Positions 36,094 to 47,439 of a stretch of DNA of 64,000 bases are shown here, piece after piece. The notes beneath the pieces are model-generated. The model was given only the letters and a program-made list of their open reading frames with translations. It had not been told where the DNA came from and searched no databases. The position numbers and the translations under genes were made by a program. Source of the stretch: Stictocephala bisonia (taxonomy: Eukaryota; Arthropoda; Insecta; Hemiptera; Membracidae); NCBI GenBank assembly GCA_035578905.1, contig JAQJVL010000057.1, positions 2,108,001-2,172,000 on the forward strand, read 5' to 3'. How positions within the stretch are numbered: position 1 is the first letter of the stretch; every line of letters begins with the position of its first letter.

Positions 36094-37262
36094 TTAAGAG
36101 GTTTTATGAGTTGGACCAGACGGCGGCAATTGCACAGCCCGGATCGGAGGACTCCTGGCCTGCTCCTCCCGCAACCTGTTTGAGAACTGGACGCTCCGCG
36201 ATGTAATGCAGAGCAGATCCAGATCTCTGAAAGTCACAGGATGAGCGGTGAAAACCAGGCATGACCTTTCATTAGGGGTGAGGCCGTCCAGAATGACAGA
36301 AACTGGCTTGGCCTCAGACGTCAGCCACAGCACCTGCCTTCCGAACAGCTCCTAAATAATAAGAAAGATCCTCGCCATGCTGCTGAGGTCTGTAAAATCT
36401 TCGGAAGGTGAGGCGCTCCCTCAACCAAGCCGACAAAAAAAATTGAGCGCCTCCCTGTGAAAGTCATCAAAACCCCAGCACCAAAATAAGCTTCTCAGAA
36501 AGGCTGCCCCGATAGAAGGACACAATAAAATGAAGAAGGGAAATCTCCTCCAATCCTGGAAAATTCCTAAGTTGAAGAAGACGACCAAAGAAAGTCAACA
36601 AAGCCTCAGGATCCAACCCGTCAGCAGAAGAAAGACCCTGCAGCAACGGTGTTAATGGGTTGGGCAAATTGCCCTGAAGGCAGCGACGCAGGTCTGCAAG
36701 AAAAGATCGGGACTGGTGGGACTCCCATAGACAGAACAGGTTGAGCAGCTTAAGTAACAGGGATCTCAGACAAGCATGGCAAGGCTACTGGCTCGGGGAC
36801 TACTGACAGTCCCAGTGGATGTAGCACTTGTTGGGAAGTACGGTGGCAGCCTCTCAACTGTAGGTGTAGACAGGCCGGAGAGAGCTTGAGTGACCCGCTC
36901 TAACACCACAAAAACCTCCTTCAGCCAAGTCATATCGGCCACCTCAAGCTCCCCCGCCTGGTTAATGAGATACAACCTCAGTTAGATGGCCTACCCTAAC
37001 TAAAAACTAATAACTTTGTACTTTATTGATATTTTAGTTTTAAGTAAAAATTTACACAATTCATGTATACAATTGTATATTTGATGAATAAAGAATATTT
37101 TGAATTGAATTGAGTCCTGTCACTCCTAGAGGGAGGATTCTCAACAAAATCCTCTACAGTACATTCCCATTCTTCCAACAGAGGCCTACAAGGTTCAAGT
37201 TCATCAGCAACGCTCATCCCCTCCCTCCAGGTTACTGTAACTTCCAACCTTTTTGTTTTCAA
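36094..37262 (-). pseudogene. Degraded LTR-retrotransposon gag-like remnant
   Basis: Frameshifted pieces in reverse order: 37262-37110, 36975-36766, 36667-36467, 36333-36094. Segments LDPEALLTFFGRLLQLRNF, VSFYRGSLSEKLI, SVILDGLTPNERSCLVFTA and TFRDLDLLC resemble capsid-region blocks of Gypsy-like gag proteins (family knowledge). The region is GC-richer than its neighbours. No zinc knuckle, protease or LTR is seen. Confidence 0.55.
36976..37113 (+). mobile_element. Short retroelement 3' end inserted in the gag remnant
   Basis: Ends AATAAAGAATATTTTGAATT with a short (TTGAA)n tail, like the LINE at 17182-18224. It interrupts the gag-like sequence between its 36975 and 37110 pieces. Confidence 0.6.
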
Positions 37263-37400
37263 ATTATTCAGGGTGGATACTGAAACTTAGAAAAATAATC
37301 CAAGGTTTTTCCAAGGATTATAAAATGTTTTCAAGGATAAGTTGAAGACCGTTCCAACCGGATGATTGCCATTACTTATGTAATTTTATGTCTAAAAAAT

Positions 37401-37533
37401 ACCACTGTACGTGTATGGGCGGGCGGGTGGGTCAATACCACTTTACGTGTATGGGTAGGCGGGTGGGTCAATACCAATGTACGTGTATTTCAATACCACT
37501 GTACGTGTATGGGTGGGCGGTTGGGTCAATTAA
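37401..37533. repeat. 36-bp minisatellite, locus B (inverted orientation)
   Basis: Three to four units, one shortened, containing ACCACTGTACGTGTATGGG and CGGGTGGGTCAAT. 36 bases equals 12 codons, so an ORF stays open through it; that ORF is not a gene. Confidence 0.9.
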
Positions 37534-38986
37534 GTAAAAGTGATTAAGTAAACATTCTTTGAGTTATTTAATGTTGTATATATAAATTGAAACTTTTTTT
37601 AGATATTTAACAGAGATGATTAGCTTACAAAGTTTATTAAAACCGATGGGGTTTTAATTTGGTTTCATATTTAATTATCAAATGTGTCTTGATTGAATGG
37701 GTGTTAACTAAATTGTATTTAAGGTAAATCGAGGTGTCTAAAGGCTACAAAAAATGTAGTAGCCTACTGGCACCACGTAGCTATACTTTAAATTAATGCA
37801 ACCGTAATACTATTTTCACTTTAAATTTATTCTAAAGAAGATGTTGGGGGAAATGACAGGAATATCATTGGTAGGTAGGAATACTATTTATTGTAGTTCG
37901 TAAACTAGGGGAGAAATAGCTATGAGGAAACTTACCTAAAAAAACAGATCCACTGATATTTTGTAGTAGTTAAAGTCTTCTTCTGAGTTCTTTATGACAC
38001 TGTGTGGTAGTTGAGCGTTTTTTCTTAGTTCTTTGACACGTGTAGTAGCTAATAGTCTTTTCTTAGTTCTTTATTAGACTGTACTTTACTTTTTAGTAGT
38101 TCATAACTTAAATTAATAACTATATACAATTGAAAATAAACCAGAATTAATATAATACAACACAAACTATTTCAGCTGAGAATACACTTCCTCAATTTCT
38201 TTTTCCACAGCAAACTTTGCTAATCTTGATTCTTCATCAATTTTTGCCTTTTTAGCTTAAAATTCTTGAATGAGTTTAGTTGCTCTCCTTTTCATTTTCT
38301 CTTCTTCCTCTTCTTTTTCCTTGTTTTGTTTTTTAAGAGCATCATGATAATTCTGTCTTGAATAATGAACAGCATTAAGCATATTTTTATTTATTTCTAC
38401 ATCTTTAATCTGCCCCCCATGAGCTTGTACTGCATCAAAAATTGTTCACTGAGCAACCATTGTCTCTTCTTTCATGTTCTCAATCAAAAACTCTTTATTT
38501 ATTGAAAATCCTCTTTCCACATTTGCATTGCCATGTGATAACAATAAAGAAAACACAATAATTTGTTTCAAACAATTGGTTTCATCTACTTTTAAGCATT
38601 GAAAGCATTTTTATCCAAAAAGTGTCTAGCCTATCTCCAGCCATTCTATCAAAAGTCTGAAATACTTCTACTTGGTTTGCAGTATTGACAATAGCTTTAA
38701 ATTGTTTATTGGCAACATCTGCTATAAGTCCATCTACCCAGTTATTGTCTACTAGAATAGAGAGTAGATCATTTAGGCGATCTTGTCCTTCTGGGTTTCC
38801 AGCCAGTTGTGGGTCAAGCAAGAAACAGCTTTAGTAAGCTTATATTTAAGTGGAGATTTTTCTAGCATTTTTAATATTATATTCTTTAAACATGATCTAC
38901 AATCTCTGTAAAAGATTTGTAAGTCCAGATCCTTAACTTTATTTCTGACATTTTTTATTTCTTTTTTGTTAAAAATCCAACTTTAA

Positions 38987-40055
38987 CCCTCCATGTGGCA
39001 TACTTCGAAATTTCGAAACATTTTTCGTTCGCCCAAGTGGCATTTATCGAAATTTCGAAACATTTTCCGTTCGCGGTAAATCATATATAAAATCCGTAAA
39101 TATTGAGCTACATCGATGTTTTTATACTCTATGTACTCAGCGTGAACAGACAATTCCAGTGGTATGCAACATCGCACACTGCACTTTATCGGCGTTATTT
39201 TAAAACGTAGTGAAATTTGAAGATGGAACAGTCTCGCCGTCTCGCCATTGTTGTTGTTTAGTCTGCCGGGCCTGATTTCAACTACGGTAAATAATTATCG
39301 TTTACAGTGTAATTATCACTTCTAGTGTGTTTAGAAGTGTATTATATTGTATTAGAGTGTTGTTTTAGTGTTGTGAAGTGTTATTTATTGTTTCAAATTT
39401 ACAAAATTATTGTAAATTCAGTGATTTAGTTTAGGCCTTCCTAGGCCTATTGTGTAGTGTAATATTTATTTATTTTCAACTATACTTCATATATTGTATA
39501 GTTATAAATAGGTTAGTGACAGTGTTTTTATTTTATATGGTAGATGTCTGATAATCTATTTAACGTTTTAGTATATAATAGAACTCTGTAGTGTTTATAG
39601 AAAATTTGTATCATATTTTTGAATGTTATAGTAACCGTGGTTACTAATTTTCAGGTTTTTGTATACGTTCCAGTTAAAAATTTATAAAAAATAATTTTTA
39701 CTTACACACCTACATAAACTATATATTTTCTGAAACTAGATACAATTTAGAACATTTTGGCTATCTCACATTTCTTTTTTTATCATCACAACATTGATCA
39801 TAGGGGGTAGTCCCCCCCTATTTTCCGCGATTTCTAAAAAAAATTTACAACTATTTCATAACATAAAAAAAAAAAAAAAACTATAGGTTATGAATTATGT
39901 ATTATATGATAGCGCACATTCTTGTGAACAGTTTGATACCACACAATTGTACTTTTATTGTAATATAATATTTTTTATGAATTTTATAAAACATCAGTGC
40001 AAAATCACCAAAAATGACGCGCCATTTTGGGCAAAAATGACTGCCGGATCGAGGG
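38987..40055. mobile_element. Non-autonomous piggyBac-type element nested in a hAT transposase gene
   Basis: TTAA at 38983-38986 and 40056-40059; ends CCCTCCATGTGGCA and inverted CCCTCGATCCGGCA. A short internal direct repeat CGAAATTTCGAAACATTTT occurs at 39006 and 39048. It interrupts the reading frame between the two C-terminal pieces of the surrounding hAT transposase. No transposase of its own. Confidence 0.85.
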
Positions 40056-41486
40056 TTAACATGTAAAACTTGCAGCAAGTTTTATTCTTTTTCTATATCA
40101 ACTTTTAGGTTACCAACTTTTTCCGGCTTCAAAAACCTCTCTTCAATAGAACACAAAGTATTGTGAAGCTCAGTATAAAGGAATGGGGCTAAAGGTTTGT
40201 CCGACTGAAATATTGTTAAAAATGGCTCTACATCACAGGCTATTGTTTTTAAAAAATGCAAGTTTAGGACCTATAAGATCTATAAGGATCTACTACAAAT
40301 TTACGCAGTGTCTCAAAACTTGAACATACAGGTCTGTCCTTCTCAGGCACATCCTTCACAAACTTAATTAGATGAGGTTGCATGTTTAAAGCTCTTTGAG
40401 CAACAACATCATTCAGGAGCCACCGGACAGGACAAAACTTCAATTGGTACAACTTAGATTTTGTAATATCAGTGTATGTATTATATTCTTCTCCTTGCAG
40501 GAACATCTTTTAAAAAGTTGTATAATGCCCTTATAAATGTCGATATTTCCCAACCTATACTTTTCATGCCACGTTTGAATGCATTGTGCAATGTATGCAA
40601 ACCACAGCTTCCAAGATTCAAAAGTGTGGTACTATTTTCGTGTTCCTGGAGATATCCTTGAAATTCTTTGATAAGTTTCCAGTTAACTGCTGGGCCATCC
40701 ATGGACACCTGAAGAATGTTTTTAGGTTCCAAAGGTTTTAGTGACTGAAGAAACGACTCTAAAATGTTACTTGCCCGAGAACGTCCAAGGAAAGCGATGT
40801 TACAAATTTCTTTTTTCTCCTCATCCCAGTACCTTATATTTAGGTCCATTTGAAGCCTCTGGGAAATCTTATTTAAGGATTCGTCAAATCCAACTACAAA
40901 TGGATAATTTGATGCAATGGCCTGTTTCACTTTATAAAAAAGTTCCTGCTTGAAGTGGGGAGCCAATCCAAAAACTATTACATAGCCCATCTTTGAACAT
41001 GAAAGTTGCATTCTCTTTGCTATTTCACTGTCTGGAAACATTTGAGAAAATAATTCTACATATTTTTCAGAAAGTCTGTACGATTTGTGGGTCATGACAG
41101 TTTCCAAACACCACTTAATTTCAGCTGACAAAACATTTTCATTTAACATGTATCGGTTTTTTAGAGATAATTTTATTTTATTTTATTTTTTTTATTTTTA
41201 TTTTATTTTATTGTTTCAACGGCAATGCCATTTACATGCAAACTTACTTATAAGAGTATAGAACAATTTTAACAATACAAAACGACTAGTACTAACATCA
41301 CTAATCCAAGAACAAATTGGTGGAATGCTATAAATAGTTTAACAAATTAGACTTAAATCTAAAAATTTGAACATAACAATGGAGCATATAACATAAATAG
41401 TGCTTGATAATATAATAATAAGAATACAACAAGAATAAAATAAGAGTAATTAACAGTAATAAACCTATAAATACATTTTAACACAA

Positions 41487-42433
41487 CTAAACATGGCAGC
41501 ATATAACATTTATGTTATATATTATAACATATAACATAGCATATAACGGGAAGTGAGATTGTCCAATACGTTTTGAAGGAGTGTTGTTTGCTACCAACTG
41601 ACTCAGTCCTCCAATATACTGTGTGAAAGCTGCATCCGAACCGCGTCTAGGTTGAGACATTTCAGTGTTGAGATTCTTGATATCTTCTCTTAGTTGATAA
41701 AAATTGCATTTACGGTAGTTAGGACAGTATCTCAACTGAGAAGAGGTATTCTCTTTTGGAAGAGTGAGGTCAAAATCCAATGCAGGATGATAAGTGTCCT
41801 CCTTTATTAGAGGCTCATTAGATTGACGAACTACACAGGGCAAGTTTGTATACAGCAGATCTAGCTGGGAACCATGGTCATTTGATACTCCGTTTAATTG
41901 TTTTAATGAAAGTGTAGTGACCATATCATCAATTAAATTTGTCGAAAATTCAGGGCTAGTAGCGCTGTTAAGGTTAAAGTCTCCAATAAGGATAAAATCA
42001 TAATCGTCAGCAACCTGATGGTACAACTGCTCCACAGCGTCACATAGGGATTGGTATTTAGTAATAGGCTGATTTGGAGGTATGTTATACAACATAAGAG
42101 AACATGACGATAACCATAGGTCAAATCAACGGCAATCGCTTCAATGTCTTCAGGAGGAAAGGCAATTGTAGAAACTTTCAATTTCTTATGATAAGCTATC
42201 AAAACACCACCAACAGTAGTTTTATTGCTATATAACACAGTTCTATCGCAACGAAAAACATTAAATTTGGACAGGCCCAACTCTGCATCAGTTATCCCTG
42301 AATTTAAATTGGATTCAGTAAAGAAAATTAGTTCAATATCTCTTAGGTTTATGTTAAGCAATAAATCTGTTAATTTAGAACGCAAACCATTAACATTCTG
42401 GTAATAACCCCTGAGTAAAACATTGCCGTTGAG
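41487..42433 (-). pseudogene. Non-LTR endonuclease domain, frameshifted
   Basis: The first piece (42385-41933) has ELIFFTESNLNSGI and VGGVLIAYHKKL. The second (42095-41487), in another frame, has DFILIGDFNLN, SQLDLLYTN and EDTYHPALDFDL, the GDFN, S-D and SDH-like blocks of APE-type endonucleases. The last block has Tyr-His in place of Asp-His. It ends before any reverse transcriptase. Confidence 0.75.
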
Positions 42434-42438
42434 AGAAA

Positions 42439-43341
42439 TTAGTTTTTTTGCTTCTGGTCCGATTTGACAATTCTTGGAATCCCACTTTTATATTTTATTG
42501 TTAAGTCCTTTTCTCCTTCACTGAGGCGGATTTCGAGTTCTTGTCTAACGTTTTTTAGCGTCTCAAGTTCCATAGGTGTGCGATCTCTGGAGATTTTGAC
42601 ATCTTTGAGCTCAGGATGAGAAGAGCTTAGTCTTTGGATAGAGAAATCCTTGAGCACCCTGATCATGTCAAACTCCGAGGCAAGTATTACCTTGATGGGC
42701 CGCATTTTCCCTGAAGCTTTTGCACCCAATCTGAAATGTTTAATACTAGTTGAGCCAAATTCAGGTGCAACACTTGCTAAAATTGCTGTTATTATGCCTC
42801 CATCATGTGTTTTAATCTGCTGGGTTTGGTTGGATTCAGCCTCGGGAGCGTTGAAAATAATAAAATTCTTTTTCCTTAGGAATCTTTCATTTATTTCTTC
42901 AATTGCCGTGTTAATATTGGACTTATCAGCCATACGCTCACGCTCCTCAATTGAGGTAACCCTCTGGTCGAGATCATCTAGCCTAGGGTCTATAGCAGAA
43001 AGTTTCTCCTGAATCAACTTTATTTCAGACTTAATTGATTTAGTATCCTTCGGGACGTCCTTCAAATTATTCACCATAGACGCTAGGTCATCAACCTTAG
43101 CCATCAGCACACTCAGAATGGCAGGTATGTCCGCTGAGACCGGTCTAGCGCCGCAGTCCACCCTAGCGCAAGACCATTTTTTATTGTTAACACCTGCCAA
43201 CTTTAAATATTCTGGTTTAGAAACCCCGACACAAGCTCGGTGGAACCACCTGTTACAGAGGCTATCGCACTGAAGGCCCTCATCATCATATCCGACCTTC
43301 TTTACACATACAGAGCATATTTCTTGATCTTGGTTACTCAT
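42439..43341 (-). CDS. Non-LTR retrotransposon ORF1 protein with PHD finger and coiled coil
   Basis: An intact 300-codon frame. An N-terminal PHD-like finger (CSVCVKKVGYDDEGLQC, WFHRACVGV, WSCARVDC) is followed by a coiled-coil region (SIKSEIKLIQEKLSAIDPRL) and an RRM-like/nucleic-acid binding region (KKNFIIFNAPEAE, IKHFRLGAKA, PIKVILAS). This is the ORF1 layout of CR1/jockey-group elements. Intact despite loss of the rest. Confidence 0.8.
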   Translation of the reverse strand: MSNQDQEICSVCVKKVGYDDEGLQCDSLCNRWFHRACVGVSKPEYLKLAGVNNKKWSCARVDCGARPVSADIPAILSVLMAKVDDLASMVNNLKDVPKDTKSIKSEIKLIQEKLSAIDPRLDDLDQRVTSIEERERMADKSNINTAIEEINERFLRKKNFIIFNAPEAESNQTQQIKTHDGGIITAILASVAPEFGSTSIKHFRLGAKASGKMRPIKVILASEFDMIRVLKDFSIQRLSSSHPELKDVKISRDRTPMELETLKNVRQELEIRLSEGEKDLTIKYKSGIPRIVKSDQKQKN

Positions 43342-43430
43342 TTTTATATGAGGGTATACTGAGCAAAAATCCCTCTCGACACACTAATCCAGTCTGAGAC
43401 AGTTACTCGATCCACCGTCCAAACCTTTAA

Positions 43431-43853
43431 AATGATGTGTAACTGATTCAAAACTCACTGAACATATAGGGAAGTCAGGATGTTGCTGAGAGTGTAGACT
43501 ATTTAGCCGTCAAAGAAGACGTTGCCCTCATGCACTAGGAAGTAAAGCCTATCTTGCACTTGACTTTATGTTTTATGAAATTATTCTGTGTTTACAATAT
43601 TCATATTTACAAAGTTTGAAATTTTAGGTTAGGTTTAATTTGATTTGTTTAGTTATATAAATATAAACTTTTATATAAAAAATATTACTTACATTAAAAA
43701 TATACTTGCAAATTGTTCATTAATCACTTCTTGAGATCTAAAATGATAACTAGAATAGTTCTAAATTATATTAATCCGTGGACAAAAATAAAGTTCTTTT
43801 TATATTTTGATGTAACAGCTGTGATATGATATATATGATATAATAAGTGTTCA
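43431..43853. other. AT-rich stretch between LINE 5' end and hAT N-terminal piece
   Basis: No ORF. Probably LINE 5' UTR plus hAT intron or intergenic sequence. The exact insertion point is not resolved. Confidence 0.4.
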
Positions 43854-44479
43854 TCAACTTCTGCTAGAGATTCTAGGCTTCTTTGACGATTGTTCACAAT
43901 AGGATGCACTAGCTTGTACATCGGGTTTAATACATGTAGTTAGGGGCAATGTAAGTAGGTTTGCTAGTAACTGATGATTTGTTTTGTACAAAACTGTGTA
44001 AATTACATGAATTAAATGCAAGGGCCTTGTCTTTGTGCTTTTTCCTCGCATATGACTGATCAGTGATTGCCTACCCATAGTACACAATGATATGCAGGCT
44101 TGTGGGCAGAATCGACACCCAGCCCAATAAATATCTGGTTTTTTTATAATCCACTCTTTCAGTATCGGATCTTGAAACCACCCGTCTTGAAATGATGTTC
44201 TTCCATGTTTTGCCATCTTGCTCATTCTAGGGAAGAAAAAGAGTTAATTAGAATTATCTTGATCAACCAAATACAGCAGTACCTGAAAAGCTGGTATTAA
44301 TGTTGGCGGTTTTCTAAACTAATTAATTGTTTCCCTTTTTCTTTCTTTTTGTGTACAAGATATATTTTTGATCTTTGTCTTGAGTGAATACATTTGGGTG
44401 GGAAAATTATTCCTACAATAAGGTACAATATAGGCCTTTGTGAATCAAACCTTTAATATAGGCCTAGGTTTATTAAGTA

Positions 44480-45290
44480 TGGTAATTATGCACTTCCTTG
44501 GTGCTTCTGAAAATGCAATTTTATGTTGAAATAGTGGTGAAATATAATTTTATATCTCTTGAGGAGGTTGATTTAAACATTATAGAAATGGTTGCTTACC
44601 AAAAATTTGAAAAACTAGTTGTTTAAATGATATGCTATTGCAAAAATCTTTTTCAATCATTTAGATTTTAAATTTTTATTTAAATGGTGATTTCGGTGGA
44701 ATAGGCCTAAACAATGTTTTCCCACAAAATATAGACCTGATTCAACCCACTGGTGATAAAAAAGTCACGATTGGCGAAGTGAATAAGGATAAAATTATTT
44801 TATATTAATAGCTAGGCCTGGACCTAAAAAATACATTAATTAATTGAAAGTATAGGCCCAACTTAGCCAAGTTACCAGAATGTACTTCCATGTGATTTAA
44901 ATTTCATATTTTAGTGCAATGTGGTCTTGGTACACCATGAACTTAAAACAAAATTCCTTATTCCAATTTACAATACATATCAATACATTTTATTATCAGT
45001 TGTCAAAAAATAAATCTAAAGCACACATAACATACTACATAGTAATTATGCACTTTCTAGACGCCTCTTAAAATGCGATTTCTTGTTGAAAATGTGGTAA
45101 AATATAGATTTTTAATTCTTTAGGAGGTCGGACGTTGATTTTTTTCTACAGAAAACCTGTTTTTTACCGAAAATTGAAAAACTAGTGGTAGTGAAAAAAA
45201 CCCAACTTTGGTAATTATGCACTTTCATGCCTCCTCTGAAAATACGATTTCATGTTGAAAAAGTGGTAAATATGAGTTTACATGCCGCTA
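44480..45290. repeat. Three diverged direct copies of a ~150-bp sequence
   Basis: Copies begin GTAATTATGCACTT near 44480, 45042 and 45210. Each continues with a C(C/T)TCTGAAAAT-like block and ATTT(C/T)(A/T)TGTTGAAA. Located in the non-coding part of the large hAT; no coding potential. Confidence 0.7.
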
Positions 45291-45299
45291 ATTGCGATT

Positions 45300-46845
45300 C
45301 ACCGCGATAGTAGTTTTCCCGTTATATCTCGAGAAATTATTTGTAATAGACCAAAATAGTTTTAAAATTTGTAATCAGCGCAAAAAACACATCAAAATAA
45401 AAAAAAAAATTGTTAAAATGTCATTTAAATTAACTAAAATATGACAAAAATGCTAAAAGTTGTGACATTGGTTTTTTAAATTCGGTTAAATACATTATTT
45501 CCGCAGAATAAAAAGCATATCTCGTGAAAATACAGCCAACTCTAGACCCATTTCAAGCAAAATGTTCCAAATTTGTTTGGTGGCAAGAAACTGCATAAAT
45601 ACCGAATAGATAATTGGTTTTTTAATAAAATTACTTTTTCGGCCCGAATAATTCCAGTAAAGGATCAAACAATTGTTTAGATAAAAAATATTGTCTTAAT
45701 TTACCTAATTGTAAATTAGTGATCACATTATTTAAACAACTAGAGAATAAAATAATAATTAGAATAATCAAGATTCTTTATTGTTAGAATAAAAATTAAC
45801 ATGTAGTTTATATACATTGACAAAGTCACTATGAACTAATCAAAAAATCAATCACTTGCGGCATAAACCTGAAAATAAGGCGTAGTCATTTTAAAGTTAT
45901 TCATAACTAAAAGCTTTTAAAGTAACTTTAAGTTTAAACAATGAACATACATGATAACTTTATAAATATCATTAGCCTAACTTGGTTAAAAAAGTAAAAT
46001 CTTGTATCTTACCTTATATCCAAACGCTATGTAAAACTGGGATTTTATGTTGAAGTTTTCCTTTGTTATGAAACAAACAAAATAAACAACCACACTAGCT
46101 AGCCCGAGAAGGCGAAATCAGAATTTATGAAACAAACTGGACGTTAGCATGGCAACAGTTTTCATGGAGGTTAGGGTTAGGAATACGTAAAACAGTTACA
46201 TGTAGCCGGGAATGGAACGATTTGTTTAAAAAAGCAGGAATAGTTACTGCCTCACAATTATGAACCGTTATTTTTAGACCTGTGGTTATTAAGGAAGTAA
46301 ACTTATCGTGAGAAAAAAAATGGACCTATGTGTGGAAAAGTGCCATAAGCTTGTCTATACATTACAATAAATATTATTTTTACTGTGAGATGAGAACTAA
46401 ATGCCGAAAATGGATCGTAACGCTTTCCTAGAAGTTTAAGGACCAGTCACCAAATATAACAGTTTTTTAAGAAAAGAAACAATCTCTCTTCGCCACAAGT
46501 AATAGTAACGCTGCATCACTCGCACACAGCCAGGAGTTTCGCCGATATCGGTAATCGGTTAACAAATATTAGCTTAGTTAAACTGTTTCGCGTTCTACCT
46601 ACCTATTACAGCTGACGGTCAGGAATGAATGTATTTACGACGTGGCCATACTTACATCACATAACATAGTAATCAATTATTTTACAGCTGAATATAGGCC
46701 TGCAATACGTTATCAACTTAAAATTTTTCAAGCACATTCAGCTTTTCTGAACAAATTCAAGCATAATTCCAGGTTTTTTCAAGTACCATAAAAATTCAAG
46801 CATAATTCCCGATTTTCTCGGAATTCCCGGTGAGTATCACCGTTA
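45300..46845. other. Non-coding AT-rich sequence
   Basis: No credible ORF or RNA gene. Near the end, ATTCAAGCATAATTCC occurs twice (46755, 46795), perhaps subterminal repeats of the hAT element. Confidence 0.4.
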
Positions 46846-47210
46846 TTAAGCTTTTTTTTAAACAAAACCCAATCCCCCCATTACAACTACTTGTTTTCAG
46901 CAACCTCTTTTTTATAATTTTTTTTTACCTTTAACCTTTTTTTACATGGCAGAGGCAAGCAAAACCATGCTCTGCTACCATTTGCAACCCACCCTCGTAC
47001 TATCAAAACATTGCTGGACCCATCGAGGGTGGGTGTGAAGGCACCGGACTCAGGAGGATGTCACAGAACAAAAAAAACACAAGTTAAATGGCAAAAATAT
47101 TGTTTACTATACGAAAATTTAAAAAAATATTATTTCTTCTTTTTTTTTAAATACACAAAAGGTAGCCGAGAGGGGTGAAGAAAATATAGGATTGATTTCA
47201 TCTGCATGCT

Positions 47211-47419
47211 GAAGTCATCTGCCTGGAGAAACAGTCAACAATGCAGGGAGGAATAGGTGGCTGCTCCCTCTGGGCCGCAAAGAAGACCAAAAAGACGGCC
47301 CAGCCTCCTCCCAGTCCTCCACTACGTCTCCAGGCGACATCAAGGTGGAAGGCAATGAAGATGACGATCCATCTCCCCTCCCGGACTCTGGAGCCAAAAG
47401 ACTTAGCCAACCATTTTAG
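47211..47419 (+). other. Unidentified coding-like segment (possible terminal exon or retro-copy)
   Basis: GC-rich, codon-like sequence in an AT-rich region. The + frame (CTG at 47220) reads NRWLLPLGRKEDQKDGPASS, SSTTSPGDIKVEGNEDDD and SPLPDSGAKRLSQPF then TAG, with an in-frame stop just before it. It looks like a low-complexity protein C-terminus. No upstream exon is recognised, so it may be a stray exon, a pseudogene fragment or part of an element. Opposite-frame ORFs are shadows. Confidence 0.35.
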
Positions 47420-47439
47420 ACGACAGGCAGCAGTCTAAT

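Larger units (their letters stand above)
41165..43430 (-). mobile_element. Internally deleted non-LTR retrotransposon (PHD-type ORF1 plus endonuclease)
   Basis: ORF1 at 43341-42439, then endonuclease pieces, then a 3' UTR ending in a (TTTTA)-rich tail at 41170-41212. The whole reverse transcriptase is missing. It sits inside the hAT transposase gene. A related 3' end lies at 49925-50530. Confidence 0.75.
38175..44225 (-). pseudogene. hAT transposase gene broken by two later insertions
   Basis: Pieces in transcript order: 44225-43854 (N-terminal BED-like finger, CRFCPQACISLCTMGRQSLI, expected second His replaced), 41149-40481 (catalytic core with VVGFDESLN, NILQVSMDGPAVNWK, LGSCGLHTLHNAF), 40506-40061, then after the piggyBac-type element 38980-38175, including NCLKQIIVFSLLLSHGNANV, the C-terminal dimerisation block. 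Stops and shifts are present beyond the insertions. Similar hAT genes are widespread in insects, cnidarians and fish (family knowledge). Confidence 0.8.
37268..46846 (-). mobile_element. Large hAT transposon, multiply interrupted (boundaries tentative)
   Basis: A hAT transposase gene lies in the middle. Possible ends are CAGGGTGGATACTG at 37268 and, inverted, CGGTGATACTCACC at 46846, both followed inward by reiterated CAAGG/TTCAAG motifs. No convincing 8-bp duplication was found, so the limits are uncertain. A LINE (41165-43430) and a piggyBac-type element (38987-40055) are nested inside. Confidence 0.4.

Noticed and set aside
37362..37547. ORF rich in VRVWVGGWVNT repeats
   Set aside because: Translation of the 36-bp minisatellite, open only because 36 is a multiple of three; the same applies to 58997-59200 (-).
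42650..43012. 120-codon ORF on the + strand
   Set aside because: Antisense shadow of the LINE ORF1.
47198..47438. Overlapping ORFs on both strands in the GC-rich island
   Set aside because: Only one + frame (47211-47419) has codon-like composition; the others overlap it out of frame.
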